NCBI GenBank assembly: GCA_004321805.1
Contig: SGZV01000005.1
Location: forward strand, 1-59,178
Direction: 5' to 3'
DNA: 59,178 bases
Source: an alpha proteobacterium HIMB59
Lineage (GTDB): Bacteria; Pseudomonadota; Alphaproteobacteria; HIMB59
The notes under the pieces were generated by a model, which saw only the letters and a program-made list of their open reading frames with translations, had not been told where the DNA came from and did not search any database. The translations under genes were made by a program, and so were the position numbers. Shown here one piece after another: positions 17,364-25,301 of this stretch; within the stretch, counting starts at the first letter, position 1, and the number at the start of each line of letters is the position of its first letter.

Positions 17364-18506
17364 TTATTCTTTTAATTTTTTTCTAACATATATGTGAAAG
17401 TCTCTGATTATGTATTCTTCAGGCATCAAGACACCAGAATTTTTTTCTAAATTATAAATCCCTCGTTGGTTAACTTCAGATATATTTGCATCTTGATTCA
17501 TAACTAGTATTCCAAAATCTATTACATTTTCCATTTTATATATGGAGTTTGATAGGGTTGATTTTGGAAACAACCATTCAGCAGTTAATTCAACTTCCTC
17601 TGAACTTATGGGAATAAGTCTAACTATTCTTATATGATCGCCATATATCCCAAGAAACATTGTTGGCCATGTGGATATATATATCTGCCCTCTTGATTCC
17701 AATTCAGACTGTACATCCTCAATACTCTGGCCTTGAGAGCTACCATCTACAGACCAAGTTTCTGCACCATTTTTCAAGCCACCATGATATTTTGAATGAG
17801 AGTTAGTTTTTTTTAAGATAACCCATTCTGGATGATCTTTTATATCTACAAGTCTTCTTTGATAAAGAGGAACTAAATCAGATAATTCAGGATGGATATT
17901 TGGACAATGTAAACATTCACTATAATTCTCCCAATAAATTTTCCAATTACACAGAACGTTTTTTTTCCAAACATGTCCTACAACAAAGTTTTCTAAATCT
18001 ATTTTTTCAATTGTTTTATCATAATATTGAAAAGTAGATTGAAGATTAAATTTTTTTTTAGAATTAAGATTAACAAATACAAGTCCCTTCCAAATATAAA
18101 AATTTACTTTTTGTAAACTGTATTTTTTTTTATCAAAGTTTTTTAATTTTAAAGATGTTGTATTTAATAGTTTTCCACTACTTAACTCATAAGACCATTG
18201 ATGATAAGGACAAATAATGATTGGAGACTTAACCTTTCCCTCTTTTTGATCAAAAATTTGAGATCCTCTATGTGAACAGGTATTATAAAATACAGAAATG
18301 TCATTCAGCTTATTCTTGATAAGAACAATATTTTTATTATTGACACTCAGTGTTCTATAATGGTTTTTATCTATAGAGCTTATGTGACAAACATATAGCC
18401 ATTCATCATTAAAGATTTTAGTAATTTCTTTTTGAAAAATTTTTTGGTCATAATACCATTTAAAAGGAAGAGATTTCTCAGGCTTTGTTAAAGAGTTTGA
18501 CTTCAT
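17364..18506 (-). CDS. Rieske non-heme iron oxygenase, catalytic (alpha) subunit
   Basis: Ring-hydroxylating or demethylating oxygenase. 380 residues. The Rieske [2Fe-2S] ligands are Cys77/His79 (CSHRG) and Cys99/His102 (CPYHQWSY). The mononuclear iron site is ENYSECLHCPNIHPEL (His200, His205) with a C-terminal Asp in VMNQDANISEVNQRG. Layout and length fit GbcA/carnitine-oxygenase-like proteins as well as aromatic dioxygenases, so the substrate is open. No reductase gene is adjacent. It is divergent from the 18553 gene across only 46 bases, suggesting shared control with the desaturase/PanB-like block. Confidence 0.88.
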   Translation of the reverse strand: MKSNSLTKPEKSLPFKWYYDQKIFQKEITKIFNDEWLYVCHISSIDKNHYRTLSVNNKNIVLIKNKLNDISVFYNTCSHRGSQIFDQKEGKVKSPIIICPYHQWSYELSSGKLLNTTSLKLKNFDKKKYSLQKVNFYIWKGLVFVNLNSKKKFNLQSTFQYYDKTIEKIDLENFVVGHVWKKNVLCNWKIYWENYSECLHCPNIHPELSDLVPLYQRRLVDIKDHPEWVILKKTNSHSKYHGGLKNGAETWSVDGSSQGQSIEDVQSELESRGQIYISTWPTMFLGIYGDHIRIVRLIPISSEEVELTAEWLFPKSTLSNSIYKMENVIDFGILVMNQDANISEVNQRGIYNLEKNSGVLMPEEYIIRDFHIYVRKKLKE

Positions 18507-18552
18507 ACTATGAATCTTAACCTATCTTGCTAATAATATGTTAAGATAATTT

Positions 18553-18975
18553 ATGATTATTTTCATTTCTAAATTTTTACATCTTTTTTCATTACTTTTA
18601 GCAGGTGGTGGGGTAATTGGTGCTGCTGTTATACAGTCAATTTATAAAAAAGAGGGAAAAGTTCCTGAGCCCCATTTGGCGAAGAGTTTTCGTATCTTAG
18701 CTTTTTTGTCCCTGATAGCTATTATTACGATGTGGGTAACTGGAATATTGCTAACTTTAGTTATATACGGTGGATTTAATTTAGGCTGGTCATTTCATTT
18801 GAAGCTCCTAGGTGCAACACTTATTCTCATAGGAAGTATCATTATCAATCTTCACCTAAAAAAATCAGCTAAAAATCAGTCACCTCCCAATCAAACAACT
18901 ATGAAATACTCTGCATCAATGGCAAGAATAGGATTTTTATTTGCTCTAGGTGGGGCTATTTGGACTTTTGCATAA
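18553..18975 (+). CDS. Small four-helix membrane protein (CopD/DUF2269-like topology)
   Basis: 140 residues with four predicted membrane helices (about 4-28, 46-70, 78-98, 118-138). Histidines sit in or near helices in KFLHLFS, SFHLKLLG and NLHLKKS, as in small heme- or metal-binding membrane proteins such as CopD-like or HemJ-like families, but I cannot assign it to either. It lies 37 bases before the desaturase-like gene on the same strand, so it may supply electrons or a cofactor to that enzyme (inference). Confidence 0.65.
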   Translation: MIIFISKFLHLFSLLLAGGGVIGAAVIQSIYKKEGKVPEPHLAKSFRILAFLSLIAIITMWVTGILLTLVIYGGFNLGWSFHLKLLGATLILIGSIIINLHLKKSAKNQSPPNQTTMKYSASMARIGFLFALGGAIWTFA

Positions 18976-19012
18976 TATTCAATTTTTTAGAGAATTATGC
19001 TAATTTAGGAAT

Positions 19013-19993
19013 ATGCAAGTTGATCTAAACAAATGGCATCGTTGCGAAGTTGATAAACAAGAATTTGTTGAACTATTAAAAAAATCTGACTATCAGGGTT
19101 TTAAACATATGTTTATTTTCTTTGGCTCTTTAGTCTTTTTTGGTTATTTAGCCTATGCAACATGGGGTACATGGTGGACAGTTGTGTTTTTTCTTATCTA
19201 TGGAAATATTTGGAATTGTGCAGATCCTATTTGGCATGAAACAGGACACAAGACAGCTTTTAAAACTAATTTTTGGAACAATTTTTTTTATCAAGTAGGA
19301 AGTTATATGAATGGATTTGAACCAGTTCGATGGAGGTGGTCTCATTTTCGTCATCATGGATACACTTTTTTTGATGATCCTCTTGATTTTGAAATAGCTA
19401 TAAGAAAACCAGCAGATGTTTTCTACTTTTTTAGTTTATTTATTCCGTTTTATGATTTTATTAATTTTAAAAAGACGACTCAATACGAAACAATTCTTCA
19501 TGCTTTAGGAGTGAAGACTGATGTAATGAAACAAGTCATTCCTGAAAAAGAACATCAAAAATGCATTAACTCTTCAAGATTACATGTTGCAATTTGGTTA
19601 GTTCTAATTGTTATCTCCATCATATTTCAATCTTGGTTACCCGTTCTTTATTTTCTTCTACCTAGCTACTATGGAATAACTTTAAAAAGACTATTTGGTT
19701 TGACACAACACACAGGTCTAAAAGATAATATTAAAGACCATCGCTATAGTACACGCACGATGCATTTAAATCCTATTTTTAGTTTTTTATATTGGCAAAT
19801 GGAATATCATATTGAACATCATATGTTCCCTACTGTACCCTCCCATAATCTACCTAAGCTCCATGAATTAATAAAAGATCAAATGCCTCCTGCCAAAAGA
19901 GGCCTTTGGGGTGCCTATTCAGAAATTATTCCAACTATTCTTAAACAAGCAAAAGACCCTAATTATGAACTTAAGGTAGCTGTTCCACAGTAA
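19013..19993 (+). CDS. Fatty-acid-desaturase-family membrane di-iron oxygenase
   Basis: Membrane di-iron enzyme of the desaturase/hydroxylase superfamily. 326 residues with paired membrane helices and three His boxes: HETGH (75-79), HFRHH (111-115) and HIEHH in the C-terminal part (around 270). Members oxidise acyl chains, carotenoids, alkanes or small amines, so the substrate is not fixed by sequence. It is followed after 5 bases by the PanB-like gene. Pairing with a PanB-like gene and a nearby GS-like ligase argues for a small-molecule substrate rather than membrane lipid (inference). Confidence 0.85.
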   Translation: MQVDLNKWHRCEVDKQEFVELLKKSDYQGFKHMFIFFGSLVFFGYLAYATWGTWWTVVFFLIYGNIWNCADPIWHETGHKTAFKTNFWNNFFYQVGSYMNGFEPVRWRWSHFRHHGYTFFDDPLDFEIAIRKPADVFYFFSLFIPFYDFINFKKTTQYETILHALGVKTDVMKQVIPEKEHQKCINSSRLHVAIWLVLIVISIIFQSWLPVLYFLLPSYYGITLKRLFGLTQHTGLKDNIKDHRYSTRTMHLNPIFSFLYWQMEYHIEHHMFPTVPSHNLPKLHELIKDQMPPAKRGLWGAYSEIIPTILKQAKDPNYELKVAVPQ

Positions 19994-19998
19994 ATACT

Positions 19999-20784
19999 TT
20001 GACTAAAAGAATATCTGTTTATGACTTATGGAGTCAAAAAGGAAAAAAAAAGTGGGCCCAAACACATATCGATACTGATATTGAGGCAGAAGCAGCATTT
20101 AAAGCTGGAATAGAAATAATCTCTTGCGAGCCAGATCATTATTTTCCTAAAGTCAGACAAGTAGCGTCAGGAGCCTTTCTTTCAGTAGGATTAAAACACG
20201 GAACAGTGAGTTCTGAACAAGAAGCTGTAAAAAGAGGATTTGAGATCTTGGAAATGGGTGGTGATGCCGTTTATTGTTCTCATTCTGTCAAATGGATAGA
20301 AGCTATGGCAAAAGAAGGCATTCCAGTAACTGCGCATGTTGGGCTGGTTCCAAATCGTGCCACTTGGACAAATTATCGGGCAGTTGGTAAAACAGCTGAA
20401 GAAGCCTTAAAGGTTTTTCAAGATGTTAAAGATTTAGAAAACGCGGGTGCCGCCTGTGTAGAAGTTGAGGTAGTTCCAGTTGAATTAGCAGATTTTATCA
20501 CAAGAAATACTCAAATGATTACAATGGGTATGGGATGTGGTGATGTTTGTGATACACAGTATTTATTTTGTAATGATATTTTAGGAACAAATGAGGGACA
20601 TTATCCGAGACATGCTAAGAAATATGTAGATCTTCAAAAAGAAGAAGAGCAAATTCAAAATTTAAGAATAAAAGGTTTTAAAATGTTTATTGATGATATG
20701 AATTCTGGTAAATATCCAGAAAAAAAGCATCAAATTAATATGGACTTAACTGAATTTGAAAAATTTCAAAATAAAATTAAATAG
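19999..20784 (+). CDS. Divergent PanB-like protein (ketopantoate hydroxymethyltransferase fold)
   Basis: 261 residues aligning by eye along the whole length of PanB (PEP mutase/isocitrate lyase superfamily TIM barrel). Kept features are TAHVGLVP (PanB His136 region), EVVPVELA (catalytic Glu181 region) and EGHYPRHAKKY. Replaced are Mg ligand Asp45 (VGDSLG becomes SCEPDH), Asp84 (ADLPF becomes VGLKHG), Lys112 and Glu114 (KIEGG becomes YCSHS). It is therefore unlikely to make ketopantoate. The start is a TTG at 19999; the next in-frame Met is too late. It overlaps the convergent GS-like gene by 8 bases. Confidence 0.8.
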   Translation: MTKRISVYDLWSQKGKKKWAQTHIDTDIEAEAAFKAGIEIISCEPDHYFPKVRQVASGAFLSVGLKHGTVSSEQEAVKRGFEILEMGGDAVYCSHSVKWIEAMAKEGIPVTAHVGLVPNRATWTNYRAVGKTAEEALKVFQDVKDLENAGAACVEVEVVPVELADFITRNTQMITMGMGCGDVCDTQYLFCNDILGTNEGHYPRHAKKYVDLQKEEEQIQNLRIKGFKMFIDDMNSGKYPEKKHQINMDLTEFEKFQNKIK

Positions 20785-22174
20785 CATTAAGGTATAAATC
20801 TATATCTAACTCTGAAACAGTACTGGCCACTTTTTGATACTCCATTTCTTTAATAGCAATAAGAGCCCTATGAAGATCTGGACCAAGGGTATCTTTTAAA
20901 AATTTTGATTTCTTTGCAGCTAAAATAGAAGAGCTCCAATCATGTGGCATGTTATTTATAGATTTTGATTTTTGTTCATAAGCATTCCCCTTAGTTTGAT
21001 TGGGTGCTTTGATTTTATTTTTTATCCCATAATCAATGGCTGAAATTACAGTTAAAGCAACTAGATAAGGGTTTGCATCAACACCAGAAACACGGTGTTC
21101 TATTCTTCTATTCATGCTACTACTAGACGGAATACGAAAAGCAACAGACCTATTATCTAAACCCCAATTAGGAGTTACGGGTGCATAGGAACCAAGCACT
21201 AACCTTCTCCAACTATTAGCATTAGGTGCAAATACCAGCATGCTTTCACCCATGGTTTTAGTTAAACCTCCAAGAGCATTTAGAAGATTAGGATTTAGAT
21301 TATTTTTAGATTTTTCAGAAAAAATATTTTTATCTTTTTTATCATACATCGAAACATGAAAATGCATTCCAGATCCAGAAGTACCTTCCATTGGTTTTGC
21401 CATAAAACAAGCAGTAACACCATGTGCACGGGATTGAGATCTTATAATTCTTTTAAGTCTGATGATATCGTCTGCTGCTTTAAGTAGATTATTTTGATGT
21501 CTAAGTGTTAATTCATACTGCCCAGGTGCATATTCAGAAATTATTGTCTCTGCTTCAATACCTGCAGCATTTGTAGCATCATAAATATCATTAATCAAAG
21601 GGAGCATCCCATGTAGATTATCGACAGAATAAACATCTGTTTTTCGGTGAGATCTTTTTTTTCCTATAATAGATTTTGCAGGTTGAAGTTTACCATACTG
21701 ATCTAATTCATTAGCTACTAAAAAAAACTCTAATTCAAAGGCTCCACATAATTTGATGCCATTTTTTTTGAAAGAATTAATTTTTGTCTCTAAAACATTT
21801 CTAGGATCGATATTTAATTTGTTACCATCAATATCAGACATGGTCATAAAAAGCTCACCTCTTGGAGGACTACTTTTATGAATTACATTCAAAGATTTAG
21901 CTATTGGCCAAGCTTTTATGTCTCCATCTCCTTGCTCTAAAATTAATCCAGTATCAGGTACATCTTCACCAGTGATATCCATTCCTAGTAGCGATAGTGG
22001 GAATTGTCTTCCAGACTCGTATAATTTTAATAATTCATTTCGCCTTATTATTTTCCCCCTGCCTATTGCATTACAATCATGCATAACAATATCAAAAGAC
22101 TTTATTTCAGGATGTTTCTTTAAAAAGCTTTTGGGTTCGCTAAGTAAGCTAGTATTTTTCTTTAAGATAGGCAT
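20777..22174 (-). CDS. Glutamine synthetase family ligase (PuuA-like)
   Basis: ATP-dependent gamma-glutamyl ligase of the GS fold. 465 residues. Motifs are FELEFFLV, EYAPGQYELTLRH, GSGMHFHVSMY, and NRSVAFRIPSSSSMNRRIEHR with DANPYL. Length and NRSxAFRIP resemble gamma-glutamylputrescine/ethanolamine or methylamide synthetases rather than classical GlnA. It faces the PanB-like gene tail to tail with an 8-base overlap. The likely role is activating or detoxifying an amine within the neighbouring pathway (inference). Confidence 0.85.
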   Translation of the reverse strand: MPILKKNTSLLSEPKSFLKKHPEIKSFDIVMHDCNAIGRGKIIRRNELLKLYESGRQFPLSLLGMDITGEDVPDTGLILEQGDGDIKAWPIAKSLNVIHKSSPPRGELFMTMSDIDGNKLNIDPRNVLETKINSFKKNGIKLCGAFELEFFLVANELDQYGKLQPAKSIIGKKRSHRKTDVYSVDNLHGMLPLINDIYDATNAAGIEAETIISEYAPGQYELTLRHQNNLLKAADDIIRLKRIIRSQSRAHGVTACFMAKPMEGTSGSGMHFHVSMYDKKDKNIFSEKSKNNLNPNLLNALGGLTKTMGESMLVFAPNANSWRRLVLGSYAPVTPNWGLDNRSVAFRIPSSSSMNRRIEHRVSGVDANPYLVALTVISAIDYGIKNKIKAPNQTKGNAYEQKSKSINNMPHDWSSSILAAKKSKFLKDTLGPDLHRALIAIKEMEYQKVASTVSELDIDLYLNAI

Positions 22175-22240
22175 ATGTATTATTATAAATGATGATTATT
22201 ATAGATATTTTAGATCTTATATAGTAATAATTCTATCTTT

Positions 22241-22314
22241 GGCCCGCTGGCAGATTGGTTATGCAGAGGACTGCAAATCCTTGTAGCTCGGTTCGATTCC
22301 GGGGTGGGCCTCCA
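22241..22314 (+). tRNA. tRNA-Cys (GCA)
   Basis: 74 bases with CCA encoded. The acceptor GGCCCGC pairs with GTGGGCC (one G-T), the discriminator is T73 as expected for tRNA-Cys, the anticodon GCA is at 22273-22275 in loop CTGCAAA, and the T-arm is GGTTCGATTCC. Upstream 22175-22240 is the divergent promoter region shared with the GS-like gene. Confidence 0.97.
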
Positions 22315-22322
22315 AAAACTTA

Positions 22323-22505
22323 TTAAATTATTAATAGATATAAACTTATCAAAATCATTAATATTGAGCCTACAAAACAAAATTTGAAAACTTTATCTAT
22401 AACTCCAAATTCTTTTTTTTCTTTATATTTCTTTCTTGCAATGTACATGGCAGCAGTAAAAATTGATAGAAACCAAAAAGAATTTACTGCTAATTCAGCG
22501 TCCAT
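22323..22505 (-). CDS. Small membrane protein, two helices (60 aa)
   Basis: 60 residues with two hydrophobic segments (about 5-23 and 40-60) separated by a Lys-rich loop (ARKKYKEKKEFG). No recognised family. It is the last of a leftward run of tiny genes after the AhpD-like gene and ends 8 bases from the tRNA-Cys 3' end on the other strand. Coding status rests on the membrane-protein pattern and compact fit in the run. Confidence 0.5.
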   Translation of the reverse strand: MDAELAVNSFWFLSIFTAAMYIARKKYKEKKEFGVIDKVFKFCFVGSILMILISLYLLII

Positions 22506-22550
22506 TTCTAAAATATTACCTTCTTAATTTCAAAATTATATAAATATTTA

Positions 22551-22811
22551 CTAATGTTTAGTACATAGATTGTGATAAAGAGTTGATATTTTTAAAACGT
22601 ATTTTTCTAAATCTTTCATTTTATGAAATCTATCTTCTTCAACTAATTGACCGCTAACTAGATCATTATAAAGAATTTCTAATTCATCATCATTATTGCC
22701 CATTAGAATTATTAAATCCTGACAAAGTTTCTTACTACCTACTATTTGTATTGCATATGCATTAAATGAAAAAAAGAGTACTAAGAGAAACGTTACTATA
22801 GAATTCTTCAT
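22551..22811 (-). CDS. Small secreted protein (86 aa)
   Basis: Starts best at the ATG at 22811 (MKNSIVTFLLVLFFSFNAYA), giving a textbook signal peptide with cleavage after AYA. A TTG three codons upstream would overlap the previous gene by 4 bases. The mature part is about 66 residues with two cysteines (KLCQDL and HNLCTKH) that could form a disulfide, and an acidic NNDDELEIL stretch. Probably periplasmic. Function unknown. Confidence 0.6.
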   Translation of the reverse strand: MKNSIVTFLLVLFFSFNAYAIQIVGSKKLCQDLIILMGNNDDELEILYNDLVSGQLVEEDRFHKMKDLEKYVLKISTLYHNLCTKH

Positions 22812-22816
22812 AAATA

Positions 22817-23026
22817 TCAAAAATCAAACCAACCTAAAACATATGCTGCGACTCCCACTAATCCAATTGTAATAAGAAGCATGATGACAAAAATTCTGTC
22901 GAGTTTATCGTATTCAGCAACTTGTGTATTATTTAAATTTTCATTTTCATCATAAATTTTGTTTCTTTTTACATAAACAAATATTGTTATAATTAAAGAT
23001 ATGCAAAAAAGTATAAATGCCCACAT
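22817..23026 (-). CDS. Small membrane protein, two helices (69 aa)
   Basis: 69 residues: a hydrophobic N-terminal helix (about 2-18), a polar middle (RNKIYDENENLNNTQVAEYDKLDR) of about 27 residues (quoted part: KIYDENENLNNTQVAEYD), and a second helix (about 47-66) ending in GWFDF. A strong TAAGGAG site precedes the ATG at 23026 by about 7 bases. Unknown function. Part of the same tiny-gene run. Confidence 0.6.
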   Translation of the reverse strand: MWAFILFCISLIITIFVYVKRNKIYDENENLNNTQVAEYDKLDRIFVIMLLITIGLVGVAAYVLGWFDF

Positions 23027-23045
23027 AGCGCCTCTCCTTACTTAA

Positions 23046-23147
23046 TCATTTTTTCTTTTTGTAAAATATTAAACCTATAACAATAATTGAAATTCCTAAA
23101 ATCATTAAAAGTTCACCAGCATTCCAAAACCAAACAAGAAAATCCAT
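23046..23147 (-). CDS. 33-residue single-pass membrane protein
   Basis: ATG at 23147 overlaps the stop of the AhpD-like gene in a TAATG coupling. The protein is MDFLVWFWNAGELLMILGIS followed by IIVIGLIFYKKKK: one hydrophobic helix capped by four lysines, fitting an Nout-Cin single-pass protein. Its stop is followed after 7 bases by the TAAGGAG site of the next gene. No known family recognised. Confidence 0.5.
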   Translation of the reverse strand: MDFLVWFWNAGELLMILGISIIVIGLIFYKKKK

Positions 23148-23554
23148 TAATCTTGTCTATCAGCATCAAAAATTTCATCAATGGGTACTTGCAGACCATT
23201 AACTAATTGATTAGTTTTTGCCGCTAATGCTACAATACTTAAGAATTCAGAATGCTCCTCTTGAGTCATTCCCAATTTTTTAGCAGTAGCTGTATGAGAA
23301 TGCGTACAATAACTACAATTGTTTGTTATTGAAACTGCCATATAGATCATCTCTTTTGTTTTTTTATCAATAATAGTGTCTTTGACCATGAGATTTTTTA
23401 CATCCTCCCAGACATTTTTTAGTAATGATGAGTCAAATGCAAGGTATCTCCAAAAATTTCCGATGTAATTAGTTTTTCGTGAGTCTCGAATATCTTGATA
23501 AATATTTTTAACACTTGGGTCACTTTCATCAGGAGTTTGTTTAATCGTGCTCAT
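23147..23554 (-). CDS. AhpD-like / carboxymuconolactone decarboxylase family protein
   Basis: 135 residues of the AhpD-like alpha-helical superfamily. The redox motif CxxCxxxH is NCSYCTHSH (Cys80, Cys83, His87), so a thiol-peroxidase or disulfide-reductase role is more likely than true lactone decarboxylation. It is the first gene of the leftward tiny-membrane-protein run and divergent from the MFS transporter. Redox partners are unknown. Confidence 0.82.
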   Translation of the reverse strand: MSTIKQTPDESDPSVKNIYQDIRDSRKTNYIGNFWRYLAFDSSLLKNVWEDVKNLMVKDTIIDKKTKEMIYMAVSITNNCSYCTHSHTATAKKLGMTQEEHSEFLSIVALAAKTNQLVNGLQVPIDEIFDADRQD

Positions 23555-23614
23555 ATTAAAACCTTTCGTATTATAATTGCTTAATTGAAATTAAATCATA
23601 GTATCCCTTAAGTT

Positions 23615-24808
23615 TTGTTCAATTTTATTTATAAGAATATTCACCTTTTATCATTTGGATTCTTAATAGCGTTCTCTTCAGGGTTTGGTCAAACCTTTTT
23701 TATATCGCTTTTTAGCAATGATTTTAGAGAGACTTTTTCATTAACTAACACAGAATTTGGAAGTATTTATTCAATCGCCACTGTTCTTAGTGCCATAACA
23801 ATAATCTGGGCAGGTAAATTAATCGATACTGTTAATTTAAAGAAATACACCCTAGTTATTGTCTTTGGTATGGCTTTGACATGCTTAATGGCAAGCATGA
23901 TCTTTAATATATTTTTTCTTTTTTTAACAATTTATTTTTTAAGACTTTTTGGCCAAGGTTTAATGGGACATACATCACGAACAACGATGTCTCGATATTT
24001 TAATACCAATAGAGGAAAAGCCCTAGCTATTTCAGGATTTGGTTTTTCAGTTGGTGAAATGGTATATCCATCAATAGTTGTTCTTTTATTACTAACAATT
24101 GGTTGGAGATTAACTTGGTTTAGTTCCGCTATCTTTATATTCTTTATATTTGGATTAAGTTTTTATTTATTATTAAGAAATAATAATTTTCAAATTGAAA
24201 ATAATTTTAATGACGAAACTGAACCTAATCAAATATCTTGGAAAAGAAGAGAGGTTTTAAAGGATACAAAATTTTATATTTATTTACCGTTATCTCTCTT
24301 AATGTCATTTACTGTGACTGGATTTCTTTTTCATCAAGTATTCATAGCCGACCTAAAATCTTGGACAATGACTAATTTAGCTCAAAGTTTTATTTTCTAT
24401 GCAATATTTGGAACAATTGGATCGGTCATTTCAGGTATATTGGTAGATAAATTTACAGGTAGAAAATTAATTCCCTTTCATTTAATTCCGATGGCAATAA
24501 TTTTAGGAACACTCTTATTGTCTGATCATGTATATATTTTATATCTCTATATGGCGGGCTTAGGATTTTCAAATGGTTTTACTGAAAATACATCTAACTC
24601 TTTATGGGCAGAAATGTATGGGGTAAATAATTTAGGATCAATTAAGGCTTTATTAACCTTTTTTGGAGTAATGGCTTCAGCTTCTTCTCCTTTTTTATAT
24701 GGAATATTATTAGATCAAACAAATTCTATTAATATATTAATTTATTTAAGTTTAATTCTTATTTTAATTTTTTCTTTAATGGCTTATTTGGGAAAAAATT
24801 TTAAATAA
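23615..24808 (+). CDS. MFS transporter (oxalate/formate antiporter-like)
   Basis: Twelve-helix major facilitator, 397 residues. Motif-A-like WAGKLIDTVNLKK follows helix 2, with a second copy at VDKFTGRKL after helix 8. The FIYFLRLFGQG (approx.) and RTTMSRYFNTNRGKALAISGFG segments (quoted: SRYFNTNRGKALAISGFG) resemble monocarboxylate/oxalate-formate type carriers. TTG start at 23615; no better start is in frame. Its position after the oxygenase block makes it a candidate importer for that pathway (inference). Overlaps the exonuclease gene tail to tail by 8 bases. Confidence 0.82.
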   Translation: MFNFIYKNIHLLSFGFLIAFSSGFGQTFFISLFSNDFRETFSLTNTEFGSIYSIATVLSAITIIWAGKLIDTVNLKKYTLVIVFGMALTCLMASMIFNIFFLFLTIYFLRLFGQGLMGHTSRTTMSRYFNTNRGKALAISGFGFSVGEMVYPSIVVLLLLTIGWRLTWFSSAIFIFFIFGLSFYLLLRNNNFQIENNFNDETEPNQISWKRREVLKDTKFYIYLPLSLLMSFTVTGFLFHQVFIADLKSWTMTNLAQSFIFYAIFGTIGSVISGILVDKFTGRKLIPFHLIPMAIILGTLLLSDHVYILYLYMAGLGFSNGFTENTSNSLWAEMYGVNNLGSIKALLTFFGVMASASSPFLYGILLDQTNSINILIYLSLILILIFSLMAYLGKNFK

Positions 24809-25301
24809 CATATCCTTTTTTAAAAGCCTCTATAGCTATTAAAGCACAACCTTTAGCATCTGAGAGAGCATCATGATGATTGAGAGGAATTCGTAAATTT
24901 TTACATACTGTATTCAATTTATTATTTTCAAATTCCCAATATTTTCTTGCCAAAACAACAGTATCTTTGAACTCTTGAGGGGGAAGTTCGATATTGTAAT
25001 AATAACAACAAGAATGAAGGACTGATCTATCAAAGGATGCATTATGAGCAAAAAAGAAGTCAACTCTTGATAGTTCTTCTTTTACTTCTTTCCATACTTT
25101 ATCAAATGTTTTTTCTTTTTTTAGCATGTCCCATGTTAATCCATGAATTTCAGTAAAATGAACTTCTGGTTTTGGTGGCTTGATTAAATAAGATTGCTTT
25201 TTAATAATCTTGGAATGATTAAATATAACATACCCTAAAGCACAAGCAGAATTTCTTTCACTTGAAGAAGTTTCAAAATCTATAGCTGCAAATAATTGCA
25301 T
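24801..25301 (-). CDS. DnaQ-like 3'-5' exonuclease (DEDD family)
   Basis: 166 residues. Catalytic carboxylates appear at DFET (Asp8, Glu10), in HNASFDRSVL, and in the C-terminal HHDALSDAKGCALIA (DEDDh type). This looks like a stand-alone proofreading or RNase T-like exonuclease; the substrate is unknown. Last gene of a five-gene leftward operon in which every junction overlaps. Confidence 0.85.
   Translation of the reverse strand: MQLFAAIDFETSSSERNSACALGYVIFNHSKIIKKQSYLIKPPKPEVHFTEIHGLTWDMLKKEKTFDKVWKEVKEELSRVDFFFAHNASFDRSVLHSCCYYYNIELPPQEFKDTVVLARKYWEFENNKLNTVCKNLRIPLNHHDALSDAKGCALIAIEAFKKGYVI

Larger units (their letters stand above)
17186..17370 (+). ncRNA. Candidate small RNA with mini-ORF and intrinsic terminator
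   Basis: The 253-base gap between the secreted-protein gene and the convergent Rieske gene is unusually long for this window and highly structured. It holds a small hairpin ACCTA/TAGGT (17183-17198), a Shine-Dalgarno plus 8-codon ORF, an 11-base-arm palindrome (17268-17290), a CTTAG/CTAAG hairpin (17291-17306) and a 15-bp terminator-like hairpin (17318-17361) followed by a T-rich run on the + strand. Boundaries are approximate; the 5' end is a guess from a TATAAG box at 17186. It may instead be the 3' UTR of the preceding gene. I match it to no known RNA family. Confidence 0.45.

Noticed and set aside
17150-17370. 6S RNA, tmRNA or SRP RNA in the 17.2 kb gap
   Set aside because: None of the conserved cores (tmRNA acceptor and tag, SRP GGAAGC-type loop, long 6S duplex) can be found.
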